Assembly: GCF_001598275.1 (NCBI RefSeq)
Contig: NZ_BCYQ01000024.1
Coordinates: 1 to 35,029 of the forward strand
From: Moraxella oblonga NBRC 102422
Lineage (GTDB): Bacteria; Pseudomonadota; Gammaproteobacteria; Pseudomonadales; Moraxellaceae
Length of the DNA stretch: 35,029 bases
Direction of reading: 5' to 3'
Program-made: the position numbers and the translations under genes
The notes under the pieces: generated by a model
What the model was told of the DNA's origin: nothing
The model's input: the letters and a program-made list of their open reading frames with translations, nothing else
Database searches by the model: none
Part shown: positions 23,801-32,673 of the stretch, piece by piece
Numbering within the stretch: position 1 is the stretch's first letter
How the letters are laid out: each line of letters opens with the position of its first letter

Positions 23801-25158
23801 TCCTTCTTCTCTTTTTCAGGTCTCACCCAACCTTCAATCACCGTTTGACGACCACGAGCAACCACAAGTTTATTTGCCTCACAGTCTTTGGTAATCACAG
23901 ACCCTGCCCCAATCGTGGCTTTGTTTCCGATGCTGACAGGAGCGACCAGCACCGCATTTGAGCCAATACGCACCTCATCGCCAATCACGGTTTTATATTT
24001 ATTCACCCCATCATAATTGGCGGTGATTGTGCCAGCTCCGATATTAGTTTTTTGTCCAATCGTGCTATCACCCAGATACGCCAGATGGTTGGCTTTTGCC
24101 CCACTTGCCATTTGTGTGTTTTTAAGCTCCACAAAGTTGCCTATATGCACCTCATCAGATGTAATGGCATTGGGGCGAAGGCGTGCAAAAGGTCCGATTT
24201 GGTTGTTCTCGCCCACCACCGCATTTTCAAAAATACTATAAGGAGCGACCACCGTGCCACTGGCAATCTTGGTGTTTTTGATGATACAGCCTGCCCCAAT
24301 TTTGACATGATCGCCAAGCTCGCAGTCGCCCTCAAAAATCACATTGATGTCAATCTCAACATCTTTACCCACACTCAAATGACCACGCAAATCAAAACGG
24401 CTTGGATCAATGATATGCACACCCTGTTTCATCAGGTTTTGGGCTTGATGAGCCTGCCAAGTGCGTTCTAATTGGGCTAATTGCAAACGATCATTCACCC
24501 CCTCAATCTCAAAGGGATATTCTGGAGAAACGGTAGCAATTTCAATACCATCATCAACCGCCATTTTGACAATATCGGTCAAATAGTACTCGCCTTGTGC
24601 ATTATTATTATCTAAGTTTTTCAAGTATTTATGCAAAATCTCATTGGCAACACAATACACGCCACTGTTGATTTCTTTGATTTGTTGTTCGGTGTCTGTG
24701 GCATCTTTTTGTTCCACAATCGCCACAACCCTGCCATCTTGACGAATAATACGCCCCAGACCAAAAGGATTATCCACACTCATGGTCAGCATGGCAAATG
24801 GGCTGTCGCTACTTGCCAGTTTTTGCAATGTCTCTACACCAATCAAAGGCACATCGCCTGATAAAATCAGGCTCTTACCCTCTGTTGGTAGCACGGGCAA
24901 AGTCATCATCACCGCATGCCCTGTACCCAGTTGCTCGGCTTGCTCCACCCACTCAATCTGCTCATGGGCAAAGGTATTTTTGACCTGTTCACCACCAAAG
25001 CCATAAATCACAATGTTTTTTTGACTGCCTAAGGCTTTGGCGGTGGTTAAAACATGTTCCAATAAAGGCTTTCCTGCCAAAGGTTGTAGTACCTTTGGCT
25101 TGATAGATTTCATGCGTGTGCCTTTGCCTGCTGACATGATAATAACGCTAAGAGACAT
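23797..25158 (-). CDS. glmU: Bifunctional GlcNAc-1-P uridyltransferase / GlcN-1-P acetyltransferase
   Basis: Catalyses the last two steps to UDP-GlcNAc, continuing the pathway begun by GlmS. At 453 aa it is full length. The N-terminal nucleotidyltransferase domain starts with [14 protein letters not shown] and has QLGTGHAV near 75 and SGDVPLIG near 99. The C-terminal left-handed beta-helix (about 250-450) shows hexapeptide repeats and the acetyl-transfer region [15 protein letters not shown] with [13 protein letters not shown]. Ribosome site GGAA lies about 6 bp before the ATG. In relatives glmU and glmS are often adjacent; here about 5 kb of accessory DNA separates them. Confidence 0.98.
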   Translation of the reverse strand: MSLSVIIMSAGKGTRMKSIKPKVLQPLAGKPLLEHVLTTAKALGSQKNIVIYGFGGEQVKNTFAHEQIEWVEQAEQLGTGHAVMMTLPVLPTEGKSLILSGDVPLIGVETLQKLASSDSPFAMLTMSVDNPFGLGRIIRQDGRVVAIVEQKDATDTEQQIKEINSGVYCVANEILHKYLKNLDNNNAQGEYYLTDIVKMAVDDGIEIATVSPEYPFEIEGVNDRLQLAQLERTWQAHQAQNLMKQGVHIIDPSRFDLRGHLSVGKDVEIDINVIFEGDCELGDHVKIGAGCIIKNTKIASGTVVAPYSIFENAVVGENNQIGPFARLRPNAITSDEVHIGNFVELKNTQMASGAKANHLAYLGDSTIGQKTNIGAGTITANYDGVNKYKTVIGDEVRIGSNAVLVAPVSIGNKATIGAGSVITKDCEANKLVVARGRQTVIEGWVRPEKEKKD

Positions 25159-25260
25159 GGGAATTTCCTTAAAAAGACATTTTTATCATTTTAACACAAC
25201 CACGTCCAACATTGGTATGAGAATTTTTAATACAACTGAAAAATATTTTGTTTTTATTAT

Positions 25261-25821
25261 TCACACCAAAAACAACATCACCACCATTGCCATTATCCCC
25301 GCCAATACATCATCAATCAAAATACCAAAACCACCAGAGACATTGTTATCCACCCATTTAATCGGAAATGGTTTGATAATATCAAAAAAGCGAAATAACA
25401 CAAAAGGAATGATTAATAATAAAATTAAACTAGGGTACATAAATTCCAAGCCAATTTTATTTTCATTTTGTGTATTTGCCCATAGCCAAACACTTGGCAA
25501 AAGAGCAATCCACATTCCCACCCATTCATCAAAGACGATATGTGGGTCATCGTGCACATTCATCAAATCCGAAGTTTTACCACAAATATAACTACCAATT
25601 AGACAGCCAACAATGGTAATGGCTAGAAATCCCCAAAATCCTAATAGTAACATTGGAATGGCAACAATTAAACCACCAAGCGTTCCCCAAGTTCCTGCCG
25701 CTCGCTTTGGCAGTCCAGAACCCAAACCAATCCCAAGCCAATACACGCATTTTTCCCAAACTGTTGCAGAAGTTGGGCAAGGGGGGCAGGTGTTGGATTT
25801 ATAAATATCGGGTTTTTGCAT
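25261..25821 (-). CDS. pgpA: Phosphatidylglycerophosphatase A
   Basis: Inner-membrane enzyme that removes phosphate from phosphatidylglycerophosphate to give phosphatidylglycerol. The 186-aa protein has the signature GLGSGLPKRAAGTWGTLGG near residue 32, the DPHIVFDEWVGMW motif with conserved acidic residues near 99, and FFDIIKPFPI near 148, along with four hydrophobic segments. It starts 3 bp after the stop of the upstream secreted protein gene. In many gammaproteobacteria pgpA directly follows thiL; here two accessory genes lie between. Confidence 0.96.
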   Translation of the reverse strand: MQKPDIYKSNTCPPCPTSATVWEKCVYWLGIGLGSGLPKRAAGTWGTLGGLIVAIPMLLLGFWGFLAITIVGCLIGSYICGKTSDLMNVHDDPHIVFDEWVGMWIALLPSVWLWANTQNENKIGLEFMYPSLILLLIIPFVLFRFFDIIKPFPIKWVDNNVSGGFGILIDDVLAGIMAMVVMLFLV

Positions 25822-25824
25822 GGT

Positions 25825-26532
25825 TTATTTATCCATTGAATCGTGATGGCTGATATCATAAAGCATGGATGATAAAGAATGACCAAATTCATCAATGTCA
25901 TCAATTTGCTGTAATTTAATCAAGGGGTGTTTAGGTATCTTATGCCACGTGGTTTTAAATATTGGGTTTTCTTTTTCGCAATATTCATCGGTATTACTTT
26001 GATAGCGAAATTGATGTGTAAAAAAATTTACGCTCTGAGTGTATTCTGTACAATGATTGCGACCTAATGATGAGTCAAATCCAATCAAATAAAAATCTTG
26101 CTGATTGTTGATAGAACGATAATCAAATGTATAAGACCAACTACCATAACGTCCATGCCCATAATTAATAAGTAATTTATTATTTTTGGTTTCTATATAT
26201 AATTCAGGAGCAAAATAAATACCACCGTCTTCATTTTCGGAAGCAAATACGGCTTTGTTTTCTAATACTTTTGTGTATCCTGCATTGGTTTTAAATAAAA
26301 TAATAATACCACGCCGATTTTTATCAAGCATACCTCTAAACGGGTCTTTTTCCCAAGCGGATTTTTTGGTGTCTTTGATAAGTAGTACGCAATCTTTTTG
26401 ACCGTCTTTATTAAAATCGGCTTGACAATAACTTTCTATTAAACGAAAGTTTTTTGGTATAAAAGAGTTTAGATTGTCATTGGCAAAAGCAGTTGTGCTA
26501 ATTATGGATAATAATAACAGATATTTTTTCAT
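25825..26532 (-). CDS. Secreted protein with calcium-loop-like motif, unknown function
   Basis: A 235-aa protein with a signal peptide (MKKYLLLLSIISTTAFA, cleavage after AFA). Residues 37-50 (ADFNKDGQKDCVLLIKD) match the DxNxDGxxD calcium-binding loop of FG-GAP/VCBS-like repeats. The rest is beta-rich with aromatic blocks such as NYGHGRYGSWSYTFDYRS. Probably periplasmic. The ATG follows immediately after the stop of a relic thiL tail (TAGATG), so it once lay directly downstream of a thiL gene and was coupled to it. Confidence 0.75.
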   Translation of the reverse strand: MKKYLLLLSIISTTAFANDNLNSFIPKNFRLIESYCQADFNKDGQKDCVLLIKDTKKSAWEKDPFRGMLDKNRRGIIILFKTNAGYTKVLENKAVFASENEDGGIYFAPELYIETKNNKLLINYGHGRYGSWSYTFDYRSINNQQDFYLIGFDSSLGRNHCTEYTQSVNFFTHQFRYQSNTDEYCEKENPIFKTTWHKIPKHPLIKLQQIDDIDEFGHSLSSMLYDISHHDSMDK

Positions 26533-26589
26533 CTAAAAATGCTCCCAATCTTGAATATTAAAATCTGCCGCCAACAAAAATACATAAAG
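26533..26589 (-). pseudogene. Relic of a divergent thiL 3' end
   Basis: On the minus strand this reads LLAADFNIQDWEHF and a TAG stop at 26533-26535; the intact ThiL at 27598 ends NQPVDFDIKGWEHF and TGA. About 30 of 35 bp nearest the stop match. The amino-acid pattern is kept despite base changes, so the relic comes from another thiL allele. The relic and the intact thiL tail bracket the 332-codon gene at 26600-27598. Confidence 0.75.
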
Positions 26590-26599
26590 CCAGATTTAT

Positions 26600-27598
26600 T
26601 TACACTTTATTTAACCATAATTGTAACACTTTTTCAAAATCAGCAATCATCACATCAAAAGGATAATTAAGTTTTTTGTGATATTTTTGTGCAAAAGTTT
26701 TAATTGCAATTAAAAAATATTCTGCTAATTTGGCTTTTTGTTCATTTTGGCTTAAATCGCTAAATTCTTTTTCTAAAAATAAATCAATATAAGCGATACC
26801 TGTCTTTTTCATAAAATTGCTATACTTAAACCGAGTTACTGCATTATAGCCATTTTTATGGACTTCATCATCGCTATATATTGATTTTAATAATCGTTCT
26901 TCTTGTTTACGATTGTCAATACTATTAAAAATAACATAATGACACGGATATAAAATTATTCCATTTTTATCTTTTCTTGATGGATAGCTTAAATTTAGGG
27001 TAAAAGAAATATAATTGATAATTTTACAATAATTTTTGGGTAACATAGATTGATGAATAATATATTGTAATTTCACCAACTCATCTTCTAAAAAGTCAGA
27101 ATTTGGATACGAACTTTCAAAATATGGACAAATAAAAATTGGAGCTTTTTCAAACCAATTTCTTTGTGTTAGTAATTTGATATCTTGAATATTCTCAAAA
27201 GTGGGATAGTCCCACAATATGGTTGCTTGTGTGGTATTTTGATTGGGGCTTTTAAAATAACTGGTTCTACCCATTTCCATTGTAACGCCCAATTTACGTT
27301 TTGACCAAATCGCATCAACAAAATGACGATTGCTAAATTTATCCTTAAAATAGGTCATTGGGCTACCATTGAAAAATTGTCCTTTAATGGCTTGTAATGG
27401 CTCTTTTTCGCCCCAACCAACTATCGCTAAACATTCGCACAACCGCACTGCTTTATTCCAATCACTGGCATTTTTATAATCGGCATAACTCAAAAATTCG
27501 TTAAATAAATTTTCTCGCAATTCATCTTGATTAGCAAAAGTTTTTAGATAACTTTCTAAATCTGATAATTCTTCAATTTGGTAAATTTTTTCAATCAT
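26600..27598 (-). CDS. Unknown protein inserted behind thiL
   Basis: Start chosen at the ATG at 27598 (MIEKIYQIEELSDLESY), which overlaps the thiL stop as TGATG; a longer reading from TTG at 27613 lies within thiL. This gives 332 aa. It is cytoplasmic, Lys/Phe/Tyr-rich, with no signal or membrane segment and no domain I recognise. Notable blocks are RLCECLAIVGWGEKEPLQAIKG, a KAPIFICPYFESSYPNS segment and a helical C-terminus. It is bracketed by the intact thiL tail and a divergent thiL-tail relic, so it was probably acquired as a unit. Such context suits an accessory or immunity-type gene, but the sequence gives no function. Confidence 0.65.
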   Translation of the reverse strand: MIEKIYQIEELSDLESYLKTFANQDELRENLFNEFLSYADYKNASDWNKAVRLCECLAIVGWGEKEPLQAIKGQFFNGSPMTYFKDKFSNRHFVDAIWSKRKLGVTMEMGRTSYFKSPNQNTTQATILWDYPTFENIQDIKLLTQRNWFEKAPIFICPYFESSYPNSDFLEDELVKLQYIIHQSMLPKNYCKIINYISFTLNLSYPSRKDKNGIILYPCHYVIFNSIDNRKQEERLLKSIYSDDEVHKNGYNAVTRFKYSNFMKKTGIAYIDLFLEKEFSDLSQNEQKAKLAEYFLIAIKTFAQKYHKKLNYPFDVMIADFEKVLQLWLNKV

Positions 27599-28563
27599 CA
27601 AAAATGCTCCCAACCCTTAATATCAAAATCCACTGGTTGATTGTCAAAAAATAATTCCAACCCTTGTTTTTCTACAATTTCGCCAATTGGATAAATTAAA
27701 TTAGGATAAAGCGTATTAAATTCATCAAATTTATGTTTTGATAGGGTAAAACACAATTGATAATCATCACCACCATTTAAAATATGTTGATATTTTTTAT
27801 TAAGGGGCAAATCATTTAATTCATCAATACAAGGGATATTTTCTAAATACAGTTTTGCACCCACACCGCTATTCTTTAAAATATGCCCCAAATCTTGCCC
27901 TAAACCGTCCGAAATATCAATCATACTATTGGCATAATTAATTAACTGTTGCCCAAGTTTAATTTGTGGGCTTGGGTATTGCAGGGCAGTTGTTAGATTA
28001 TTGGATAATTCATTGATAGAATTGGTATGTTTTAAATGCCCATTCTCACCCAATATATAGGATAATGCCAAACTTGCCGTACCAATATGACCACTGACAC
28101 AAATCACATCGCCGATTTTGGCATTGGTTCTTTTTATGCTTTCGCCTTTTTTAATAAATCCAAGTGCAGTAATAGAAATGGTTAAAATATCCGACTTTGT
28201 GGTATCGCCACCGATTAATTCCACCTGAAACTCATTGCAAATATCAGCAATGCCACGACTAAATTCTTTGAGCCAGTCATTATCGTGATTAGGTAATGAC
28301 AATCCCAATAAAATGGCATAAGGCGTCGCCCCCATGCTTGCCAAATCTGACAAATTCACCGCCACCGATTTATAACCAATGGCGTGCGGGCAGGTTTCAT
28401 GAACAAAATGCCGTCCTGCAACCAGCGTATCCATACAACTAACCAATTCACAATCATAAGGAATGCGACTGATGGCACAATCATCACCAATGCCCAAAAC
28501 GGTATTTTGATGGGTATGGGTTAAATGCTGAAAATGGGTGTAAATTAAAGAAAATTCGCTCAT
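27598..28563 (-). CDS. thiL: Thiamine-monophosphate kinase
   Basis: Phosphorylates thiamine monophosphate to the active cofactor thiamine diphosphate. The 321-aa protein matches the family. It has the metal/ATP motif GIGDDCAI near 25-32, MDTLVAGRHF near 40, VNLSDLASMGATP near 69, the GGDTTKSD motif near 118, and SMIDISDGLGQDL near 213 with GGDDYQLCF near 259. It follows nusB after a terminator. The stop overlaps the next gene's ATG by one base. Confidence 0.97.
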   Translation of the reverse strand: MSEFSLIYTHFQHLTHTHQNTVLGIGDDCAISRIPYDCELVSCMDTLVAGRHFVHETCPHAIGYKSVAVNLSDLASMGATPYAILLGLSLPNHDNDWLKEFSRGIADICNEFQVELIGGDTTKSDILTISITALGFIKKGESIKRTNAKIGDVICVSGHIGTASLALSYILGENGHLKHTNSINELSNNLTTALQYPSPQIKLGQQLINYANSMIDISDGLGQDLGHILKNSGVGAKLYLENIPCIDELNDLPLNKKYQHILNGGDDYQLCFTLSKHKFDEFNTLYPNLIYPIGEIVEKQGLELFFDNQPVDFDIKGWEHF

Positions 28564-28585
28564 TGTAGGATTTTTCCTTGATAAT

Positions 28586-28614
28586 AAAATACGCCACTTG
28601 AAATGGCGTATTTT
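28586..28614 (-). terminator. Terminator between nusB and thiL
   Basis: An 11-bp perfect stem (AAAATACGCCA / TGGCGTATTTT) with a 7-nt loop, followed on the minus strand by ATTAT. The A/T arms also make it plausible as a bidirectional signal. It lies 16 bp after the nusB stop and 22 bp before the thiL ATG, so it probably limits ribH-nusB transcription into thiL. Confidence 0.8.
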
Positions 28615-28629
28615 GATTGTTGGATTGGG

Positions 28630-29184
28630 TTAGCCCAAATTGGGTATATCGCTATCATTGCTAGATTCGCCTTTTTCGTTATTTCTTATTTCTTTGGCGT
28701 ATCTGTCTAGTACAGCATTGATGAGTTTGTGTGCGTCTGTTGCCCCAAAATGGGTGTTTAATTGCATGGCTTCATCAAGCACCACTTTATAAGGAATGTG
28801 CTTGCTGTACTTGAGTTCGTATGCTCCAATCAACAAAATTGCTCGTTCAATCATGTCCAATTTGTCAAAACTGCGGTCAAGATAACGAGCAATCTCTACA
28901 ATAAGTTCGCCAGCTTTTAGAGGAATCTCACGCATGAGTTCGTGATAATAGCCCAAATGCACGGTATGCATAGCATTTTCACTACGAGTGCGAGCCACGA
29001 TGGTGTGGGGTTCGTTGCCTCCCAATAAATCACGATTTTGGGTGGCGAAACGATAATCGGTCATCAACCATTCATAAAGCCCTTGCACCGCAAAACGGCG
29101 AGCTTTACGAACGGCGGTATGGCTAGTTTTGTAGGTGCTTTCGGTGCTGTCAAAACTGTCGTTTTGGGGTGTGGAAGTTGTCAT
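28630..29184 (-). CDS. nusB: Transcription antitermination factor NusB
   Basis: RNA-binding antitermination factor for rRNA operons; with NusE it binds boxA RNA. Start chosen at 29184 ([13 protein letters not shown]) because AAGG lies 9 bp upstream; this gives 184 aa. The all-helical core starts at [15 protein letters not shown]. The characteristic [20 protein letters not shown] and [13 protein letters not shown] with a final (A/K)FINAVLD-like [15 protein letters not shown] are present. It is longer than the common 140 aa because of an extra N-terminal stretch of about 30 residues and a polar C-terminal tail. It lies 62 bp after ribH. Confidence 0.96.
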   Translation of the reverse strand: MTTSTPQNDSFDSTESTYKTSHTAVRKARRFAVQGLYEWLMTDYRFATQNRDLLGGNEPHTIVARTRSENAMHTVHLGYYHELMREIPLKAGELIVEIARYLDRSFDKLDMIERAILLIGAYELKYSKHIPYKVVLDEAMQLNTHFGATDAHKLINAVLDRYAKEIRNNEKGESSNDSDIPNLG

Positions 29185-29246
29185 AAAATACCTTAAATAA
29201 TACGGCATTGGGATCATCACCCAATGGAAAAAAGGGGGAGGGGGCT

Positions 29247-29741
29247 TTAAATTGCTTTTAGTACGCTTGCCATTTCAATGGCAGTCATGGCAGCCTCAAA
29301 ACCTTTGTTACCCGCTTTGGTACCTGCTCTCTCAATGGTTTGCTCAATATTTTCGGTGGTCAAAATGCCATTGATGACAGGAATGTCGTGGTCTAGAGCA
29401 ACTTTGGAAAGTCCTTTGGCACTCTCGCTAGCTACGATGTCAAAATGTGGTGTTGCCCCACGAATAATCGCCCCAAGTACAACAATGGCATCAAATTTGC
29501 CAGAAGTCGCCAAGCGTTTGGCGGTCAAGGGTAATTCAAACGCACCTGGCACTCGTACGATGGTGATGTTTTTGCCTTGTACACCATGACGCAGTAGGGC
29601 GTCTAATGCTCCTTCCACCAAACTTTCCACCAAAAAACCATTAAAACGTCCCACTGCAATACCAATGCGTAGATTGGCGTTGTCGTATAAAGCTCCGTCA
29701 AGGTGGGTGATGGCGTTTTTTTGGTCGGTAAAAGTTGTCAT
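29247..29741 (-). CDS. ribH: 6,7-dimethyl-8-ribityllumazine synthase
   Basis: Penultimate step of riboflavin synthesis. The 164-aa protein has the family signatures: [20 protein letters not shown] near 27, [17 protein letters not shown] near 63, and [20 protein letters not shown] near 87 with the catalytic histidine. [17 protein letters not shown] follows near 124 with [15 protein letters not shown]. First gene of the ribH-nusB unit, with an extended -10 promoter about 36 bp upstream. Confidence 0.97.
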   Translation of the reverse strand: MTTFTDQKNAITHLDGALYDNANLRIGIAVGRFNGFLVESLVEGALDALLRHGVQGKNITIVRVPGAFELPLTAKRLATSGKFDAIVVLGAIIRGATPHFDIVASESAKGLSKVALDHDIPVINGILTTENIEQTIERAGTKAGNKGFEAAMTAIEMASVLKAI

Positions 29742-29776
29742 AAGATGTACCCAAATTGGTTTAATATATTATCGCC

Positions 29777-29785
29777 ATTATATCA
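29777..29785 (-). promoter_or_regulatory. Extended -10 promoter of ribH-nusB
   Basis: TGATATAAT on the minus strand is a perfect extended -10 (TATAAT at 29777-29782, TG at 29784-29785). A TTGACA at about 29796-29801 is too close (13 bp) to serve as a standard -35 for it, so the extended -10 probably suffices. I see no FMN-riboswitch-like structure in the short leader. Confidence 0.5.
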
Positions 29786-29886
29786 AATTTCATTTTGTCA
29801 AAAAAGGACTTTTTCTGTTATTATAAACCTTTTGCTTGGGCGTGATGTTATTCATATTTTGGAAAATGTGTTGTTACCCATACCTC

Positions 29887-30014
29887 TACCAACCGAACCT
29901 AAAAACTGGTACAAAAACCGTTCGCCCCAAGCTATGCCTGCGGATGAGTTTCCGTTATGAGCAGGCAAGCTCACCACGAACAAAAACCATAACGATTTTG
30001 AAGTTCGGTTAGTA
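29887..30014. repeat. MITE-like inverted-repeat element
   Basis: TACCAACCGAAC (29887-29898) is matched in inverted orientation by GTTCGGTTAGTA (30003-30014), 11 of 12 bp. Inside, TGCCTGC (29935-29941) pairs perfectly with GCAGGCA (29961-29967), extended by AGCT arms after a bulge. No coding frame or target duplication was seen. It could be a small non-autonomous element or a structured RNA. Apart from this and the ribH promoter the 29742-30160 gap shows nothing. Confidence 0.35.
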
Positions 30015-30160
30015 TATAGCAAAGTGCTGGTAGGGTAAGGGCATATTGGTGAGGGCATTTTGATACATAGTGGTTGTTTGGTTTTGCCTAAAAATGTGGC
30101 AAGCACTGGTCTTGATTCTAATTGCGTTTAGGTTAATAAAGTATATTTTTTTAATGAGTA

Positions 30161-30634
30161 ATGACTATGCCAATAAAATATATGTGTATTATCATGACAA
30201 TGCTGTGGCTAAATGGGTGTGCGTGTGTGGATTGTCAGCTCAAACCATCATTGCCATCTGTAAGTACATCTAATATACTAACATCCTCAACATGGCAGTT
30301 GGTAAAGGTGGAGCGTGCCAATAACCCTTTATTGTCAAAACTTGATTATCAAACGGTGTTGTATGTTGATGAATTGTATGCTCAAACTGCCGTTTTGCAT
30401 GCCAACATGGGTTGTAATACGATTACTGTTCCTGTTGTCTTACAGCACGGTCGGATGGCGTTGGATAAAACCCGTCCAACCATGAGTACTGAGATGTATT
30501 GTGCTGATAAAGATGATGTTGAGCGGATTTTTTTTGAATTTATGACCCATGTTGAGCGTTATCAATTGATGGGTAATCAACTGATTTTGACCGACAGTCA
30601 AAACCAGCGTTTAGTATTGACAAAACACCCATAA
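30161..30634 (+). CDS. META-domain lipoprotein (HslJ-like)
   Basis: A 157-aa protein with lipoprotein signal ending in lipobox LNGC (Cys20 when started at 30161; an in-frame ATG at 30167 is also possible). The mature part is a META/HslJ domain: STWQLVKVE near 42, GCNTITVPVVLQHGRMAL near 84, then RPTMSTEMYC near 105, and VERYQLMGNQLILTDSQNQRLVL at the end. META proteins are heat-shock or envelope-stress-related lipoproteins whose exact role is not settled. It is a lone plus-strand gene converging with sspB. Confidence 0.85.
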   Translation: MTMPIKYMCIIMTMLWLNGCACVDCQLKPSLPSVSTSNILTSSTWQLVKVERANNPLLSKLDYQTVLYVDELYAQTAVLHANMGCNTITVPVVLQHGRMALDKTRPTMSTEMYCADKDDVERIFFEFMTHVERYQLMGNQLILTDSQNQRLVLTKHP

Positions 30635-30755
30635 ATACTCATCAATTTTAAAAACACCACCTAAAATGATGGTATTGTATCACTCACCATTCAATATCTG
30701 ATGATTTATTTAATTATGCAGAAACTGAGGGTGTGTGGCAGTTTTAGTTTGATGA

Positions 30756-31178
30756 TTATACAAATCTTAGGTGATTGGGGCGTGGAGGTTCATCATCACC
30801 ATCATCGTCATCATGCTTATCATCATGAGCAGGCGGGGTATAATTGTCATATTCATGGGGGTCAAAAAAGACACCATGTTCGCCATCTTCTTTGGCATAA
30901 ATACCAATAACTGCGGGCATGGGGATATAGACCTCTTGTGGTACACCACCAAATCGTGCCGAAAAGCTGATGCCTTCGTTGTCTATAAACAAATCTTTGG
31001 TGGCTTGATAAGAAATTGCCAAAACCAGTCGTCCTTCATTGGCGTATTGGGTGGGAGCAAAAACACCATCTTTATGAATATCTACCATCAGATAGGGTGT
31101 GTAGTTGTTGTCGGTAAGCCATTCGTGAAATGCACGGACAATATATGGTCGTTTAGGTGTGGGGGTAAAGTCAGTCAT
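30756..31178 (-). CDS. sspB: Stringent starvation protein B, ClpXP adaptor
   Basis: Delivers ssrA-tagged proteins to the ClpXP protease. The 140-aa protein has the SspB core: KRPYIVRAFHEWLTDN near 9, TPYLMVDI, NEGRLVLAISYQATKDL, and the tag-binding region ISFSARFGGVPQEVYIPMPAVIGIYAKE. A very acidic His/Asp linker follows, ending with the short ClpX-binding tail PNHLRFV. Start overlaps the sspA stop by 8 bp, which supports a coupled sspA-sspB operon. Confidence 0.96.
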   Translation of the reverse strand: MTDFTPTPKRPYIVRAFHEWLTDNNYTPYLMVDIHKDGVFAPTQYANEGRLVLAISYQATKDLFIDNEGISFSARFGGVPQEVYIPMPAVIGIYAKEDGEHGVFFDPHEYDNYTPPAHDDKHDDDDGDDEPPRPNHLRFV

Positions 31179-31803
31179 GATGATGTTCCTGCGGTATGGT
31201 TAGGGTTCGTTTGAAAGTGGGGCGAGCAAAGACACGCTCCATATAGTTGATGAGTGGACGACAATGTTTTTCTGGCAACTCAATACCCATGTCAGGCAAC
31301 CGCCACAGTAAAGGGGCAAGCCACACATCACACACACCAAAATTATCACTCATAAAAAATTCTGTGCGGGCGAAAAGCGGTGATAGGGTGATGAGCGAAT
31401 CAGACAGACATTTTTTGGCGTATATGGCAGACTGTTTATCAAAACTGTCTGGGTGGGTTAGTAAGATTCTGCCTAATTTGAGCCAGTCTTGTTGGAGTCT
31501 CCATGCTAAAAGTCTTATTTTGGCACGTTCTTGGGGGGTAGGGGGCAGTAGCTTGTTTGCTCCCAAACGCTCTTCAAAATACTCAAACATCACGCCAATT
31601 TCGTACAGTACCAGTTCTCGACTTGCCAAAATGGGTAATGTTGCATAAGGGTTTAATTCGGTCAGTTCACTGCGTTCAGGTGACATAACGAGATGATATT
31701 TGACTTCTTTTTCTTCTAAAAGCAGACGCACCACATGACTATCATAGCCATCATCGGCATATAACAAAAATTGGTTGGGCGTAAGCGTGCTTAAATCCGT
31801 CAT
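31171..31803 (-). CDS. sspA: Stringent starvation protein A
   Basis: RNA-polymerase-associated regulator with a glutathione-S-transferase fold, used in stationary phase and acid stress. Start chosen at the ATG at 31803 (MTDLSTLTPNQF), giving 210 aa; a TTG extension to 31818 is unlikely. The N-terminal thioredoxin-like domain reads LLYADDGYDSHVVRLLLEEK and NPYATLPILASRELVLYE, and the helical C-terminal domain has ARIRLLAW-like KIRLLAWRLQQDW and MSDNFGVCDVWLAPLLWRLP. The product acts with RNA polymerase and does not need the GST active site. Confidence 0.95.
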   Translation of the reverse strand: MTDLSTLTPNQFLLYADDGYDSHVVRLLLEEKEVKYHLVMSPERSELTELNPYATLPILASRELVLYEIGVMFEYFEERLGANKLLPPTPQERAKIRLLAWRLQQDWLKLGRILLTHPDSFDKQSAIYAKKCLSDSLITLSPLFARTEFFMSDNFGVCDVWLAPLLWRLPDMGIELPEKHCRPLINYMERVFARPTFKRTLTIPQEHHHD

Positions 31804-31894
31804 GCAAGATAGCGTCAAATTAGCAAATGGAAATATTAGTGTAACAAATTTTTGGTAAAAAAGGGCGATTTTTTTTGTTGTTTTTTAAAATAAA

Positions 31895-31924
31895 AAAAAC
31901 CGACCAGTAGGTTGGTCGGTTTTT
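31895..31924 (-). terminator. Terminator of the petABC operon
   Basis: Arms AAAACCGACC and GGTCGGTTTT with an 8-nt loop, extended by an A-T pair, and flanked by long A- and T-runs. It lies 8 bp after the petC stop on the minus strand and before the sspA promoter region. Confidence 0.9.
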
Positions 31925-31932
31925 GATGATAA

Positions 31933-32673
31933 TTACTTGACGTCTTTCCAAAATTCTTTGTTTAGCAAATAAACAGGAACAAGTAAGACAAGCAAGAATA
32001 TCAGTACAAATGCACCGTAGATTTTACGCTCATGGCGGACAGGTTCTGCCATCCATGCCATAAAGTTTACCAAATCACCGACACGTGCCTCGTATTCTTC
32101 TTTACCCAAATCTTTTTGTAGGTTGTGCAGAACATGAGGCATGGCAGCATTGGCAAGTACGATGTTATTTGAACCCCATGGGCGATTTGGGTCTTCGTAG
32201 AATGACAACAAATAAGTATATACCCAGTCATCACCACGCAGACGAGTTTCAAGCGACAGGTCAGGCGGTGCCGCACCGAACCAACTGCCTTGGAGTTCGG
32301 GGTTGATGCCTGCGGTGATGTGGTCGCCGATTTGTTTTGAGGTTACCATTAGGTATTTTTCAACCAATTCTGGCGGAATATCCAAATCTTTGGCAATACG
32401 TGAATGACGTACATACTGGGCAGTATGACAGCCCACGCAGTAGTTCATAAACATATTTGCACCACGTTGCAATGAACCTTTGTTGGTTAGGTCAATGGGG
32501 GCTTTACTGCATTCGTAAGTACCAGTAATGGTTGCACCACTGGCGTCTTTTTCGCCCGTATCATAAGTGCCACAGCCATGTCCACCACCTGCCATAGCAC
32601 TGGGAGAGAATAGGGCAGTTGCACCAATCAAGGCGATGCCAGCAGTGATTTTGCTAAGAGTAATCGCTTTCAT
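31933..32673 (-). CDS. petC: Cytochrome c1 subunit of the bc1 complex
   Basis: Haem-c subunit that passes electrons from the Rieske protein to soluble cytochrome c. Start chosen at 32673 (MKAITLSKITAG), with GGGAGGT just upstream and the ATG overlapping the petB stop (TAATG). This gives 246 aa. A signal peptide ends SAMA near residue 28. The haem site CVGCH is at 79-83, the probable axial methionine lies in NAAMPHVL, and one C-terminal membrane anchor follows (AFVLIFLLVLLVPVYLL). Two extra cysteines (C34 and C55) in the early mature region could form a disulfide. Confidence 0.96.
   Translation of the reverse strand: MKAITLSKITAGIALIGATALFSPSAMAGGGHGCGTYDTGEKDASGATITGTYECSKAPIDLTNKGSLQRGANMFMNYCVGCHTAQYVRHSRIAKDLDIPPELVEKYLMVTSKQIGDHITAGINPELQGSWFGAAPPDLSLETRLRGDDWVYTYLLSFYEDPNRPWGSNNIVLANAAMPHVLHNLQKDLGKEEYEARVGDLVNFMAWMAEPVRHERKIYGAFVLIFLLVLLVPVYLLNKEFWKDVK

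Noticed and set aside
29852-30106. Minus-strand 84-codon frame
   Set aside because: It overlies the inverted-repeat element, has no ribosome site or domain, and its composition follows the repeat.
30781-30835. Trinucleotide-like CAT/ATC run as a phase-variable repeat
   Set aside because: It encodes the acidic His/Asp linker of SspB and is imperfect in frame, so slippage is not indicated.
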